This document shows positions 43,378 through 53,697 of a stretch of DNA of 64,000 nt, piece by piece. This DNA comes from Xestospongia bergquistia (taxonomy: Eukaryota; Porifera; Demospongiae; Haplosclerida; Petrosiidae), in assembly GCA_963965975.1 (NCBI GenBank), contig OZ014424.1:3596001-3660000 (forward strand). The letters are read 5' to 3'. Under the pieces are notes generated by a model. The model saw nothing but the letters and a program-made list of their open reading frames with translations. It searched no databases and had not been told where the DNA came from. How positions within the stretch are numbered: the first letter of the stretch is position 1; every line of letters begins with the position of its first letter. The position numbers were made by a program, and so were the translations under genes.

Positions 43378-44300
43378 ATAAGAACATGTGATTATCGTAA
43401 TAATTAGATCTATTACTGGTAATTTTGATTTTGTAATAATTATTATTGTTAGTTTTGATTTTGTAAGAGTATTTTTTTATTATAGTGAAGAGTTTCTCAT
43501 GTTACTCATTTCTGATGTTACTAATTATCTCCTAAGTAAAAGTATTCAATAAAGTTAATTGCACTTCACTATATAGTATAAGTATACTGCATGGATTCCT
43601 TCTCCAATTCTCAGACACTTTCTTAAAAAAGAAAATGGGCAGCCAAGATGTTTCTTTGAAAATTTATCAAAAAATGAAGCAATTGCAATGTATAAGTATC
43701 TTTCTTACAATTTTAAAGAAAATCAATTATATTTATATGAAGTATAATATATAGATGTGAGTGCACTTGCAAGTATTGATTAAATAATATTGAGTATCAC
43801 GAGTTTGTTGATCTATATGAATGCCATGAACATGGGTAGCAGTAATGAAACATTCCTATGAATTTTTACAAATTAAAGATGGGTTACTAAATACCACGCA
43901 TAGTCATGATCATGACTTGACTGCATGATACATGCAACATCTATATAATTACATACATACAAATTTAGTAGTAGTGATGCAAATCCAAATAAATGGTTAT
44001 AAAAAGTTTGGGATGATTTAACATCATGTACTCTCTCATTAGTGACTTCTGCTATAGAATATAGAGGTTTTCTTGAATGACTTTAGCATGCTGTTCATGC
44101 AAATAGCTAAAACATTAATAGCAGCAGGGTCCAATTGTTATAAGAAGAAATCAACAAACATTTAAATGTACATGAAGGCTAGCTTTTACTATAGTATAAG
44201 GTATATATGTCAACTTTGCATGTTAATACTTTAATATTGATTACCATATAGGTTGTATATTTCGCGGGTATAAATTTTCGCAATTTTACCCAAAATTGAT
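43378..44300 (+). repeat. GX 3' flank, copy A
   Basis: This flank, including a polyadenylation-like AATAAA at 43548, is repeated at 45555-45817 (copy B, first part) and 54410-54803 plus 56204-56770 (copy C). Identity is high over hundreds of bases. It shows that whole GX loci, not just coding parts, were duplicated. Confidence 0.85.
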
Positions 44301-44442
44301 ATTCTTGAAAAAATTTTTTCGTGGAATAAGATACATCTATTTGTGGTGTTTATTATTATTATTATTAAACGCATGACGGGTTAACATCAACTTTATTAAC
44401 ACCTGGAACTTAACATGTGGCATACTGACTGGCACTAAGAAA

Positions 44443-45545
44443 ATGTCAGGTTTAGAACTTGAAGAAGGTAGCAGTAGTCTCCAATCATCTGGCTTGACAA
44501 TGCCTCCTCCACCAAAAAGGATGAAACAGATGAAGCTCCAACTTGGAAACTGTACAACTGACTAATTTCCTGTAGTTAATATGGTTGTTACTAATTAGAA
44601 AATTGTCTATAAAAATGATTAACGTTTACAGTTGCGCTAGAATTACTGAGATTTGAAAGCTGTATTGTTGAGTCTTGCTAACATTGGAGTGCTTTCTAAT
44701 CTAGTCAGTCAGGTATACATATTGAATTGCTTGAACTTTGCAACCCTATTATTGTATTTATTATTATTTGCAGCACAAAACCTTGTCATAGCAGCTCTAG
44801 AGTTAGTGTGAAATGTCAATCTGGTGAAAGGAACAAGACCCCCACAACGTCTGGCATCTCAACATGTACAGCTTCAGAATGATACTTGGGATAATGCAAA
44901 GCAACCGTTTGTCACTGCTGGATCTGTTACCTCATTTACTGATTGTTTGAAGGGACAGCAGAAACAAGAAGTCCTAAACTCTACTCTTTTTGGGCAACTT
45001 GCCACTGACTACCAGTACAATTGTGAAGATACAGCATGATACAATTACTATGTGAACGTTATGAGTAAAATTGGGTGGGTATGTTTTACAAGATTTCTCG
45101 TTTACAAAGTATGACAGCCAGAGTCAATTATTCACAATGGATACAGTGGTCCTTGACATCTTATTTGCCCTTGCTACTGATGATGAATTTGCTGTATTGA
45201 AATCTACCATAGATACTTTTAAGGCCATGGCAAATGATGACAACCGCGTTATACTGTTTGATCACTTTAGTGAGCATCTTACAAATAGTGGTTTTGAGAT
45301 ATTCCCATCCACCACTGATTCAAATAATGATGTGGTGCTATCTTTGGGAGCATTTTTTTTATTTCAATTCACAGCAGAATGGAACTGACATCCTGTTTTT
45401 CCATTACAATACAAGCTCCATATCATTTCACAAGAGTACTAGTGCACAGAAATGTATTCTCAATATGGATGTGTATGATCAGATACATGAGGAAATCATT
45501 GAAAAGATTGATCAAGCCAAGACAACTGTGGCAAATATCCCTACT
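44443..45545 (+). pseudogene. GX-family gene, copy B (most complete)
   Basis: ATG 44443 opens MSGLELEEGSSSLQSSGL. The next block is LKAVLLSLANIGVLSNLVSQ to a donor at 44713, then an intron to 44773, NLVIAALELV, TGA (Gln in fragment E), NVNLVKGTRPPQRLASQHV, FVTAGSVTSFTDCLKGQQKQ, LNSTLFGQLATDYQYNCEDT. A shift leads to VGYVLQDFSFTKYDSQSQLF, TMDTVVLDILFALATDDEF and the same C-terminus as copy A. Disrupted by at least one stop and two frame changes. No family is recognised with confidence. The composition (few charged clusters, no signal peptide or membrane segment) suggests a soluble protein. Confidence 0.6.
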
Positions 45546-45586
45546 CATTTTAGATGTTACTAATTATCTCCTAAGTAAAAGTATTC

Positions 45587-45592
45587 AATAAA
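45587..45592 (+). terminator. polyadenylation-like signal of GX copy B
   Basis: AATAAA about 40 bp after the coding end. Exact equivalents are at 43548-43553 (copy A) and 54574-54579 (copy C), so it is conserved among the copies. Confidence 0.5.
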
Positions 45593-45938
45593 GTTAATTG
45601 AACTTCACTATATAGTGAAAACATAAGTATACTGCTTGTATTCCTTCTCCAATTCTCAGGCACTTTCTTAAAAAAGAAAATGGGCAGCCAAGATGTTTCT
45701 TTGAAAATTTATCAAAAAATGAAGCAATTGCAATGTATAAGTATCTTTCTTACAATTTTAAAGAAAATCAATTATATTTATATGAAGTATAATGTATTGA
45801 TACGAGTGCACTTGCAAATACGGTACATCCTCAGTTATCAGAATACTCACTTATCTGAACCCTCGATTATCCGAATGACTGCTTTGGTTTACTGCGCATG
45901 TGCAATCATGTGTTAATTAATGATTAACTTGTTAGACA

Positions 45939-46131
45939 ATGGAGAAAGTGGCTAAGAGAAAGAAAGTTGTTTTAACAATTGAGGAAAAACTTGAAATTCT
46001 GGAGTCTATAAAAAATAGAACGTCTTATACAGTTATATCAGAAAGGTATGGAGTTGGAAGATCAACAGTGGCCGATATCAAAAGGAATGCATCAAAACTA
46101 GAAAAATTTAAAAAAAAGACTGTTGAGATGG
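45939..46131 (+). pseudogene. Tigger copy C transposase, N-terminal part
   Basis: ATG 45939 opens [56 protein letters not shown]: the Psq/CENP-B-like helix-turn-helix, without the stop seen in copy A. The frame is cut at 46131 by the G3 LTR in the codon following GAGATG. Confidence 0.82.
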
Positions 46132-46310
46132 TGTAATAATTTGTGTGTTTAATTACTTGTTACTAATTAAGTAATGATTGTGTAATGATTATGTAATGTT
46201 TATGTTTTGTTTTTGTGAGCATGCGCTGTGTGTCAAGCAAGTCATTCTGTTCTTAAAAAATAAGTTGTTGTCAATCTTTTCTAATCTTGGTCGATCATTA
46301 GTGTGGTCCT
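46132..46310 (+). repeat. 5' LTR of G3 (3' end deleted)
   Basis: It matches 53501-53687 with scattered changes: TAATTACTTGTTACTAATTA, GTTGTTGTCAATCTTtTCTA and GTGGTCCTC. It then passes directly into gag, so the last ~10 bp, the primer-binding site and the capsid are lost. Confidence 0.9.
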
Positions 46311-46313
46311 CTG

Positions 46314-47033
46314 ATGTCAGCATTTGATTTAGCACAAGCCTTAGAAACAGCCAGCAAGGACCTTTTAGATATACAACCGTCACAAGCTCAGTCCTTAGTT
46401 AGAGATGTTTCCATTCACCAAGTACAAGATAAAAAGCAAGGAACTACCTGTTATCGTTGTGGAAGTCAACGCCCTCCTACAGGTTGTCAATGTAAGGACT
46501 ACCAATGCCATTATTGTGGTAAAACAGGACACTTGCAGAAGGTGTGTCATAAGAAGAAGAATGGTCATAGGAAGACACAACAACAACGTTTACAAAAAGG
46601 ACAGCAACATGATCTAGAGACCAAAACATTTACTGTTGCTTCAGATGATGGTGAGCCGGAAACTGAGGTTCTCACTATGTACCCAGTGAAAATGACATCT
46701 GTGAAGCCAATTTGGGTGTCAGTCGTGATTAATGGTCAAAGCTTGGACATGGAACTTGACACTGGTGCGTCTGTATCACTTATATGTGAGTCAACATACT
46801 TCAAGTTGTGGAATTCAAATAGCCGACCAACACTCAAGCCATCAAAAGTTCATTTAAAGACATATACAGGAAGCATGGTAGAAGTTGTTGGTGTACTAAA
46901 TGTTCAAGCTAGTTACGAGGGTCAAAACAAAGTGGTGCAACTACATGTTGTAAAGGGGGATGGACCTAGTTTATTAGGCAGAGACTGGCTCCAGTCGATC
47001 AAATTGAATTGGGCTCAAATAAATCTAGTATGA
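46314..47033 (+). CDS. gag-pro: G3 nucleocapsid and protease (open)
   Basis: Open from about 46314: LAQALETASKDLLDIQPSQA (end of capsid), two zinc fingers (CYRCGSQRPPTGCQC variant and CHYCGKTGHLQKVC), a basic region, then the protease MELDTGASVSLICESTYF and GPSLLGRDWLQSIKLNW. It ends at TGA 47031-47033, where the G2 homologue reads on. The apparent start is not the original gag start. Confidence 0.78.
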   Translation: MSAFDLAQALETASKDLLDIQPSQAQSLVRDVSIHQVQDKKQGTTCYRCGSQRPPTGCQCKDYQCHYCGKTGHLQKVCHKKKNGHRKTQQQRLQKGQQHDLETKTFTVASDDGEPETEVLTMYPVKMTSVKPIWVSVVINGQSLDMELDTGASVSLICESTYFKLWNSNSRPTLKPSKVHLKTYTGSMVEVVGVLNVQASYEGQNKVVQLHVVKGDGPSLLGRDWLQSIKLNWAQINLV

Positions 47034-48190
47034 AGACCCTCCCCTGCTTTAGACAAGTTACTGGACAAGCATGCTGCACTATTCCAGGAAGGACTAGGTT
47101 TACTTAAAGATGTCACTGTCAAGTTACATGTTTGTCCAGATGGTGTCCCCAAATTCCACAAGCCTCGTCCGGTGCCATTTGCACTTAGAGAAGGAGTTGC
47201 GAAAGAGTTGGAAAGACTACAGGGTCTTGGAGTAATCAAGCCAGTTGCTACGTCAGACTGGGCAGCACCAATAGTGCCTGTGGTTAAAAGAGATCATTCA
47301 ATTAGAGTGTGCAGAGATTACAAGCTGACTATTAATGAAGTTAGTAACACAGAAACTTACCCTCTACCTTGTATAGAGGAAATATTTGCGTCAATCTCAG
47401 ATGGTAAAAATTTTACAAAGTTGGATTTGCAGAATGCGTACCAACAGCTGCTGTTAGAGAAGAAAAGTTAAGAACTGGTAACAATAAACACACACAGGGG
47501 GTTGTTCCAATATATACGGTTACCCTTCAGGATAGCTTCTGCACCAGCAATTTTCCAAAGGACTATGGAAACAGTGTTACAAAGCCTTCCGGGTGTATGT
47601 GTATACTTGGACGACATTCTAGTCACAGGAGCATCTGAAAAGGAGCACTTGGAGCACCTGAAATTAGTGTTGCAGAGATTAGAGGATGTTGGTTTGCGGC
47701 TAATGAGAAGTAAATGTCAGTTTATGGTGTCTCACATAGAGTACCTTGGCCATCGTATTGACCAAAAAGGTTTACATCCAACAGCTGGAAAGGTAGAAGT
47801 GATCCAGAAAGCTCCAGCTCCGACTAACAAGACTCAGCTCAAGGCATTTCTCGGTTTGGTAAATTATTATTGCAAATTCTTACTTCATTTGTCTTCTTGG
47901 TTGTTACCACTCTATTGTTGCTCAGGAAGAACAGTTGGTGGTGTTGGACTAAAGCCCAAGAGAAGGCATTTCAAGCTGTCAAGTCAGGATTGTCTTCAGA
48001 TATGTTGTTAGTTCATTTTGATCCAAACAAGAAGATTATTTTGACCTGTGATGCCTCACCATATGGGGTGGGGGCGGTGCTATCTCATCTCATGAGTGAT
48101 GGCACAGAACGCCCAATTTCTTTTGTCTCTAGGACATTGTCACAGGCAGAGCGTAACTATGCTCATATAGAGAAGGAAGGGTTAGCCATA
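47034..48190 (+). pseudogene. pol: G3 reverse transcriptase and RNase H N-terminal part
   Basis: ALFQEGLGLLKDVTVKLHV, RPVPFALREGVAKELERLQG, DWAAPIVPVVKRDHSIRVC, FTKLDLQNAYQQLLLE, then TAA 47469. GLFQYIRLPFRIASAPAIFQ, YLDDILVTGASEKEHLEHLK (intact YxDD), EYLGHRIDQKGLHPT, FLGLVNYYCKFL, a one-base shift near 47900, then ILTCDASPYGVGAVLSHLMS (RNase H Asp) and HIEKEGLAIM (Glu) before TGA 48194. Confidence 0.82.
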
Positions 48191-48193
48191 ATG

Positions 48194-49156
48194 TGAGTAC
48201 GACGTTTCCACTCTTATCTGTTTGGGAGACATTTCACATTCGCTCTGACCATCAACAGCTAAGGTATCTCTTTGGAGAGAATAAAACAGTGCCAACACTA
48301 GCATCTGCTCGTATTCAACGCTGGGCAATGATTTTGAGTTCATATAATTACACCGTATCATACAAACCGGGTAGTCAAATACCTCATGCAGATGCACTGA
48401 GTAGGTTACCACTAGATGTCCCAACGCCCTCCACAGTTAAAGCACAAGAAGAGGAAGTATTTTTGTTTGCAGAACACCAAGGTCCAATGGTAGTCACTAG
48501 TAAACAAATTAAGTATTTCACAGCTCGTGATTTGGTCTTATCAGCAGTAGTTATGTTTACTCTCCAAGGTTGGCCTACCAAAGTGGACAACCAGGGTTTA
48601 CAGCCATATTGGTGTAGACATCTAGAACTGACTGTGAGTGATAATTGTTTATTGTGGGGCTCAAGGGTTGTTATACCTCCACAAATTCGGGTTCTGTGTT
48701 AAAAGAGCTTCATGATACGCATATTGGTATATCAAGAATGAAGTTTCCTGCTCATAGTTATGTCTGGTGGCCTTCACTTAATAAAGATATTGAAACAATG
48801 GTTAGGACTTGTATACCTTGTCAAAGTTTGCTCAATGCACCTGCTGCTGTCCCACTACACCTGTGGGAGTGGCCACAACGTCCTTGGTGCAGGTTACATT
48901 TGGACTATGCGGGACCATTCATGGGGAAGATGTTTTTAGTTGTTGTGGACACCCACTCAAAGTGGCTAGAAGTCAAGATGGTACCTGCAGCAACATCAAA
49001 AGCCACCATAGTATGTCTTCAGTCAATATTTGCAACGCATGGTCTTCCAGAGAGGGTGGTAACGGATAATGGTAGCGTGTTCACTAGTGAGGAGTTTAAG
49101 GAATTTCTAGAAGCAAATGGTGTTGCTCATTCTACTAGCTCCCCTTACCATCCAGC
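48194..49156 (+). pseudogene. pol: G3 RNase H C-terminal part and integrase core
   Basis: RSDHQQLRYLFGENKTVPTL, PGSQIPHADALSRLPLD, then the integrase: ELHDTHIGISRMKFPAHSYV (HH), CIPCQSL (CC), DYAGPFMGKMFLVVVDTHSK (Asp), VTDNGSVFTSEEFKEFL (Asp), SPYHPA, at which point the hAT begins (49157). The catalytic Glu and the C-terminal domain are missing. Stops or shifts near 48194 and 48700. Confidence 0.82.
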
Positions 49157-49595
49157 CAGGGTCTCCATACTTAGGGAAATTTCCCTAGATTTAGGGGGAT
49201 TTGCTTGATTTAGGGTCTAGGGAAGGAATTTTTTTAATACTGTAAATCTAGGGAAATTTAGGTATTCTTAATAATTGTATGCATAGGAAAACATAAATGC
49301 TGAATTAGCATGCACTTAGCAACTGAAACTGTAAATCAAGCACATGCTTGTGTCATGCACAATTGTACAATGCACATAGCAATAAATGATAGCATATCAC
49401 ACTTATCAGTTTTCTGTTATCATTTTATCACATTCACATACAAGTTACATGACAGCCTTACTGGCTACTGCCTTAGATAGTTAGACATTAAATAGACAAG
49501 TTATAGACAGCTGCATTAGCTCAGAGTTCAGAGTAGTTTACTTGTCTTGAAACTTCAGTTTTTGAATCACTTGGTTTATGTGTAATGGCTGAATC

Positions 49596-49760
49596 AATTG
49601 TTATTGAAACTGATGATGAAGGAGAACCACAAAAAAAGAAACCTAAAGTCTACAAACAAAAGTATAACCACATGTGGCCCACATGTGGTTATACTTTTGT
49701 TTGTAGACTTTAGGTTTCTTTTTTTGTGGTTCTCCTTCATCATCAGTTTCAATAACAATT
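49596..49760. repeat. perfect 165-bp palindrome, 82-bp arms, 1-nt spacer
   Basis: Arms 49596-49677 and 49679-49760 are exact reverse complements around C49678. The left arm is the hAT F transposase start (codons from about SIVIETDD to HMW). The right arm is an inverted copy lying at the left edge of hAT G. The centre coincides with the CATGTGG target site of hAT G. Confidence 0.96.
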
Positions 49761-51322
49761 TGCCCCGGGCCCCATCTTCTTGGGGGCTCCAAGATCATGA
49801 ATACATGTAATTTTTTGGCAGATTTCCTTTTAATTATGCAATAGAATAAAATTTAATGAGGTGTAAATTAAAATTATCTCCTAGCAAGCACATGGTTTAT
49901 TTATTCAAGATGTCTGCCAGGAAGTATTTATCTGGTGCTGCTAATAGGAAATTAAAGAAGCAAAGAATTGAAAGTGATTCTAAGCGTAGGAGGACACTGG
50001 AAGATCTTGGGTGGAGACCAAGTTCATTAACAACTCCTGAATGTACTGATCAGAATGATGATGACAATGGTTTTGATAATATGGAACAAGAATCTAATGA
50101 TTCAACAGAGAGTGATGTGTCAAGTCACAACACCTCTCACGAAGAAAATCCTTCACTCAATGACACTACAACAGTCTCTAATGATCCTTTCAAATGGAAG
50201 AGTGAATTAACAAGTGATCAGAGGATTGAAATTGTAAAGCCATTAGCGAAGAGGCCTACAGAAATAGTTCAATCATTGCACAAGTTGAAAGAGCACCTGG
50301 ACTTGCCAGCAGAGTTCTGCTCAGAGGTTGATGGGTTGCTAAAGTGGCTAACCTCATTTGAACTTTCTTTACTGATATCGTTTTGGTATAAAGCTCTTCA
50401 AGCAATTAATGAAGTCAACATCATGGTTCAAAGCTCCAAGGTAACACTAGATGAAGCATCTAAACTACTTAATTCACTTCTTGAGGATATGAAACTCCTT
50501 AGAAACAACTGGCAACATGTATTAGAAGAATCAAAACTTGTTGCCACAAATCTCGGGTTTGCTACAGAATTTGCTGAAAAGAGACGAAAGAGAAGAAAAA
50601 AACGACTGTTTAGTCAATCAGGAAGAACATCACCAAGTCAATGTTTTCTATGTTGCCATGGATGCAATCATTAGCCAAATTTCATCATGTTTCAGCACTA
50701 TTCGCACCATCGCTGATCGCTTTTCATTCATTTGGAATGGTTATGATGAGGATACTTTATCCACAAAAGCCAATGAGCTTGCAAAGGCATATCCAAATGA
50801 TTTAGACAAAGATGTCTTAATGGATGAAATCCAATCCATGAGAAGATTTATAGCTACATTGTTACCTGACGATGAAAGTGAAACATGCAGTTTAACCTTG
50901 TTAAATGCAATATACAAGAAAGGACTGAATACCATATTTCCCCAGGTATGTGTAGCCTTAAGAATGTTCACTTAAATCTGATGGTGAACGATCTTTTAGC
51001 AAGTTGAAGTTCGTGAAGAACAGTCTGCGATCAACCATGGGACAGGAACGTCTGACAAACTTGATTGTGTTGGCATGTGAACGAGATATTGCAATAGGAT
51101 TAGATTACAATGACATTATTATGTCATTTGCGAAGAAAAAAGCCAGAAAGGTTTTACTGACAAGCCAATAATATAAACTTAATTTGCATGTCTATTTGTT
51201 CACATTTTGTTGTATATACACATTACATGAATTTAACACAGTATTCTACTAAAGCCTGATACATGTAAGGGCCCACATTTGAAAACTTGCCCCGGGCCCC
51301 AAAATCTCTGTTGGCAGCCCTG
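49761..51322 (+). mobile_element. hAT transposon G (ZMYM1-like), inserted in hAT F
   Basis: The right end reads out as CAGGGCTGCCAACAGAG (51322), followed by CATGTGGG, which repeats the CATGTGG at 49671-49677. The left terminal ~20 bp (expected CAGGGCTGCC...) are missing and replaced by the inverted arm of the palindrome. Subterminal TTGCCCCGGGCCCC is present on both sides. The internal transposase spans 49907-51168. Confidence 0.85.
49907..51168 (+). pseudogene. hAT G transposase, internally deleted
   Basis: ATG near 49910 opens MSARKYLSGAANRKLKKQRI, LGWRPSSLTT, an acidic Asn/Ser region, then DPFKWKSELTSDQRIEIVKP. The central catalytic part is missing, so the N-terminal zinc-finger region joins LHKLKEHLDLPAEFCSEVDG, LRNNWQHVLEESKLVATNLG. 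After a shift near 50630 come VFYVAMDAIISQISSCFSTI, FIWNGYDEDTLSTKANELAK. After another break come SDGERSFSKLKFVKNSLRST (hATC) and ANNLIVLACERDIA-like text, ending at TAA 51168. This is a non-autonomous deletion copy of a zinc finger MYM-type 1-like hAT. Confidence 0.75.
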
Positions 51323-53419
51323 CATGTGGGAAAAAGATCCACAACTAAGAGGATGGCTAGCACCTGTTAAATGTAACCCTTATAAAGCTTATTGCAAGGT
51401 TTGTAGCAAGGAGCTAATTGCTGGATTATCTGAACTGAGAAAACACCAGAATTCCAAAAAACATAATGAAAAGGATAGTGTAATCAGAAGTACTAGATCT
51501 ATAGCAGAAATTGTATCATCTAATCCAGTAACAGAACAGAGCTGAAATCAAACTATCAGCATTTGTTGTTGAACATAACTTACCTTTCCAAGTAATGGAC
51601 CATCTGTCTGACCTAGTAAGAGAGGCGTTTCCAGATTCTACAATTGCCCAAAATTTCAAGAGCAAACATACAAAAACTCGAAGCATTGTGAAACATGTCA
51701 CTGCCAAACAATTCAGAGAAAATATCACAGAAATTTTGCGCCACACTAAATTTTCCATCATTGTAGACGAGAGCACAGATAGTTCCACCAAAAAACAGCT
51801 AGCACTTGTAGTACGGTTTTACTGTAACAAAGACAGTAAAGTTCGAAGTCAGTTTTTGAAACTCCTAGAAGTAACCCACTCAGATGCTACCACTCTAACA
51901 ACAACTCTCCTTTCCTATTTCGAGAAGAACAACATTTCAATTGAAAATATAATTGGATATGCTTCTGACACAACCAATGTAATGTTTGGGGAGCACCACT
52001 CTGTAGTAAGTCTTTTAAAATAAAAAATTCCTTATTTATTTGTTATGAAATGCCTTTGCCATTCTGCACATCTTTGTGCATCACATGCATGCAAAAAGCT
52101 GCCTCGAGCAATTGAAGACTTTATTCGAGATATTTACTCACACTTTGCTCATAGTGCTAAGAGATTATCAGAATACAAGAAATTCCAACATTTTGCTGAA
52201 ACAGAGCCTCATAAAATTTTGAAACCAGCACAAACCAGATGGCTGTCACTAGAACAATGCATACAAAGAGTCCTTGAACAGTGGTCTGCTTTAGAACTTT
52301 ACTTTGAGCAAGCAGCTGAGCAAGAACGTCTTGTATCAGCACAGAACATACTGAGAGCTTTAAAAAATCCAATTTTTAAACTGTATTATCTTTTTCTGGC
52401 CTTTGTACTTCCGAAATTTACTCATTTCAACAAATTATTTCAAAGTGAAACACCCAACATACATTTCATCACCAATTACCTAGCATCAACCTACAGAGCA
52501 TTTCTCAGTTGTTACCTTTCCCCAACATACATCCACTCCACTACACTTGATAATTTAGACCCAGCTTGTTTATCAAATTTTGTACCATTGACATCGATGA
52601 ATATGGATGAACATGTTGCCAACTTCCTTACACAACCCCATATCCCTGGAATGAGGGGTGAAATTACTGGGTTTTTAGAACATGTTCAATTGTTTTATGT
52701 TGAAACTGCTATCCAAATTAAGCAACGATTTCCAATAAATGATGAAATTCTAAATTCATGTATGTTTCACAATCCTGAGACCATTAATTCCACTTCTGCC
52801 ACTGAAATAATTAAACTGGCTTCGAATTTTCCCAATATAATCGCCCCTTCAGAGTTACGATCACTTGATGATGAGTGGAGAGAACTACAGTTCATGAATC
52901 CCAATGATATGCCAACATACACAGAGAGAAGGAAAGATATTGTTTCGTTTTGGGGTAGTCTGGGTAAAATGACAAACACGTCTGGACAAAGCAGATTTCC
53001 AATTACTTCTAAACTAACGAAATCATTGTTATCATTTCCCCACTCTAATGCTGATGTAGAATGAATTTTCAGCCATGTTACTCTTATTAAAACCAAGAGG
53101 AGAAATAAACTTAAAAGAAGCACATTAGATGCTCTCCTTCTCACTAAACAAAGTTTACCTTTTACTTGTGTACAGTTTCAGCCAGATGCTTCTATGTGTA
53201 AAAGAATGAATGCAGGAATATACAACTCAGACAGTTCTTCTGACTCAGATTAATTGTTTATTTACTCATAAAGTTAAATTTATAAGTTAGGGAAATCTAG
53301 GGAAATTTTTTAATTTTCTAGGGGGCTAACAGGGGGTTTTACTTATGCTTTCTAGGGGATTTTTTGTGCTATTCTGGATATTTCTGGAGGGAAATATAAT
53401 TTTGGACCTGGAGACCCTG

Positions 53420-53500
53420 CTTGTATATTGGTTTGTGAGTTAATGTTTATTCTTATGATTTGTGTAGTTATTGGACAATTCCACCCTGGTAGGGGGGAAG
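53420..53500 (+). other. G3 tail and polypurine tract
   Basis: Short G3 remnant after hAT F, ending in GGTAGGGGGGAAG, the polypurine tract directly before the 3' LTR. Confidence 0.7.
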
Positions 53501-53697
53501 TGTAATAATTTGTGTTTAATTACTTGTTACTAATTAAGTAATGATTGTATAATGATTATGTAATGTTTATGTTTTGTTTTTATGAGCAAGCGCAGTATGT
53601 GTGTGTGTCAAGCTAGTCGTTCTGTTGTTAAAAAATAAGTTGTTGTCAATCTTCTCTAATCTCGGTCGATCATTAGCGTGGTCCTCAGGCTGCCTCA
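53501..53697 (+). repeat. 3' LTR of G3
   Basis: TGTAATAATTTG to CTGCCTCA, 197 bp. It is followed by the target duplication GATGG. A (TG)5 stretch near 53598 is longer than in the 5' LTR. Confidence 0.92.

Larger units (their letters stand above)
49584..53254 (+). pseudogene. hAT F transposase (BED finger, catalytic domain, hATC), interrupted
   Basis: Exon start ATG 49584: MAESIVIETDDEGEPQKKK, KVYKQKYNHMW, then hAT G. It resumes at 51323: MWEKDPQLRGWLAPVKCNPY, YCKVCSKELIAGLSELRKHQ, HNEKD (BED-type finger C-C-H-H). After a shift near 51540: FSIIVDESTDSSTKKQLALV (first Asp), IGYASDTTNVMFGEHHSVV, TAA 52021-52023, KCLCHSAHLCASHACKKLPR, KPAQTRWLSLEQC. Then open for 339 codons to FPHSNADVE, a TGA where Arg is expected, IFSHVTLIKTKRRNKLKRST (hATC) and a Ser/Asp tail, ending near 53254. 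Three lesions plus the insertion. Confidence 0.85.
49157..53419 (+). mobile_element. hAT transposon F (BED-finger type), split by hAT G
   Basis: Left end CAGGGTCTCCATACTTAGG at 49157. Right end (inverted) CAGGGTCTCCAGGTCC at 53419. Subterminal CTAGGGAAAT units occur on both sides. It interrupts the G3 integrase after SSPYHPA. No 8-bp duplication is found, and the integrase sequence after the right end is missing, so DNA next to the right end was lost. It encodes one transposase, split by hAT G. Confidence 0.88.
46132..53697 (+). mobile_element. Ty3/gypsy retrotransposon G3 with both LTRs and 5-bp target duplication
   Basis: The 5' LTR starts TGTAATAATTTG at 46132. The 3' LTR runs 53501-53697 and ends CTGCCTCA. 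Flanking GATGG occurs on both sides (46127-46131 and 53698-53702), and removing the element restores the Tigger reading frame. The body carries nucleocapsid, protease, RT, RNase H and the integrase core, then a hAT (49157-53419). The integrase C-terminus is missing. It is the same lineage as G2. Confidence 0.93.
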
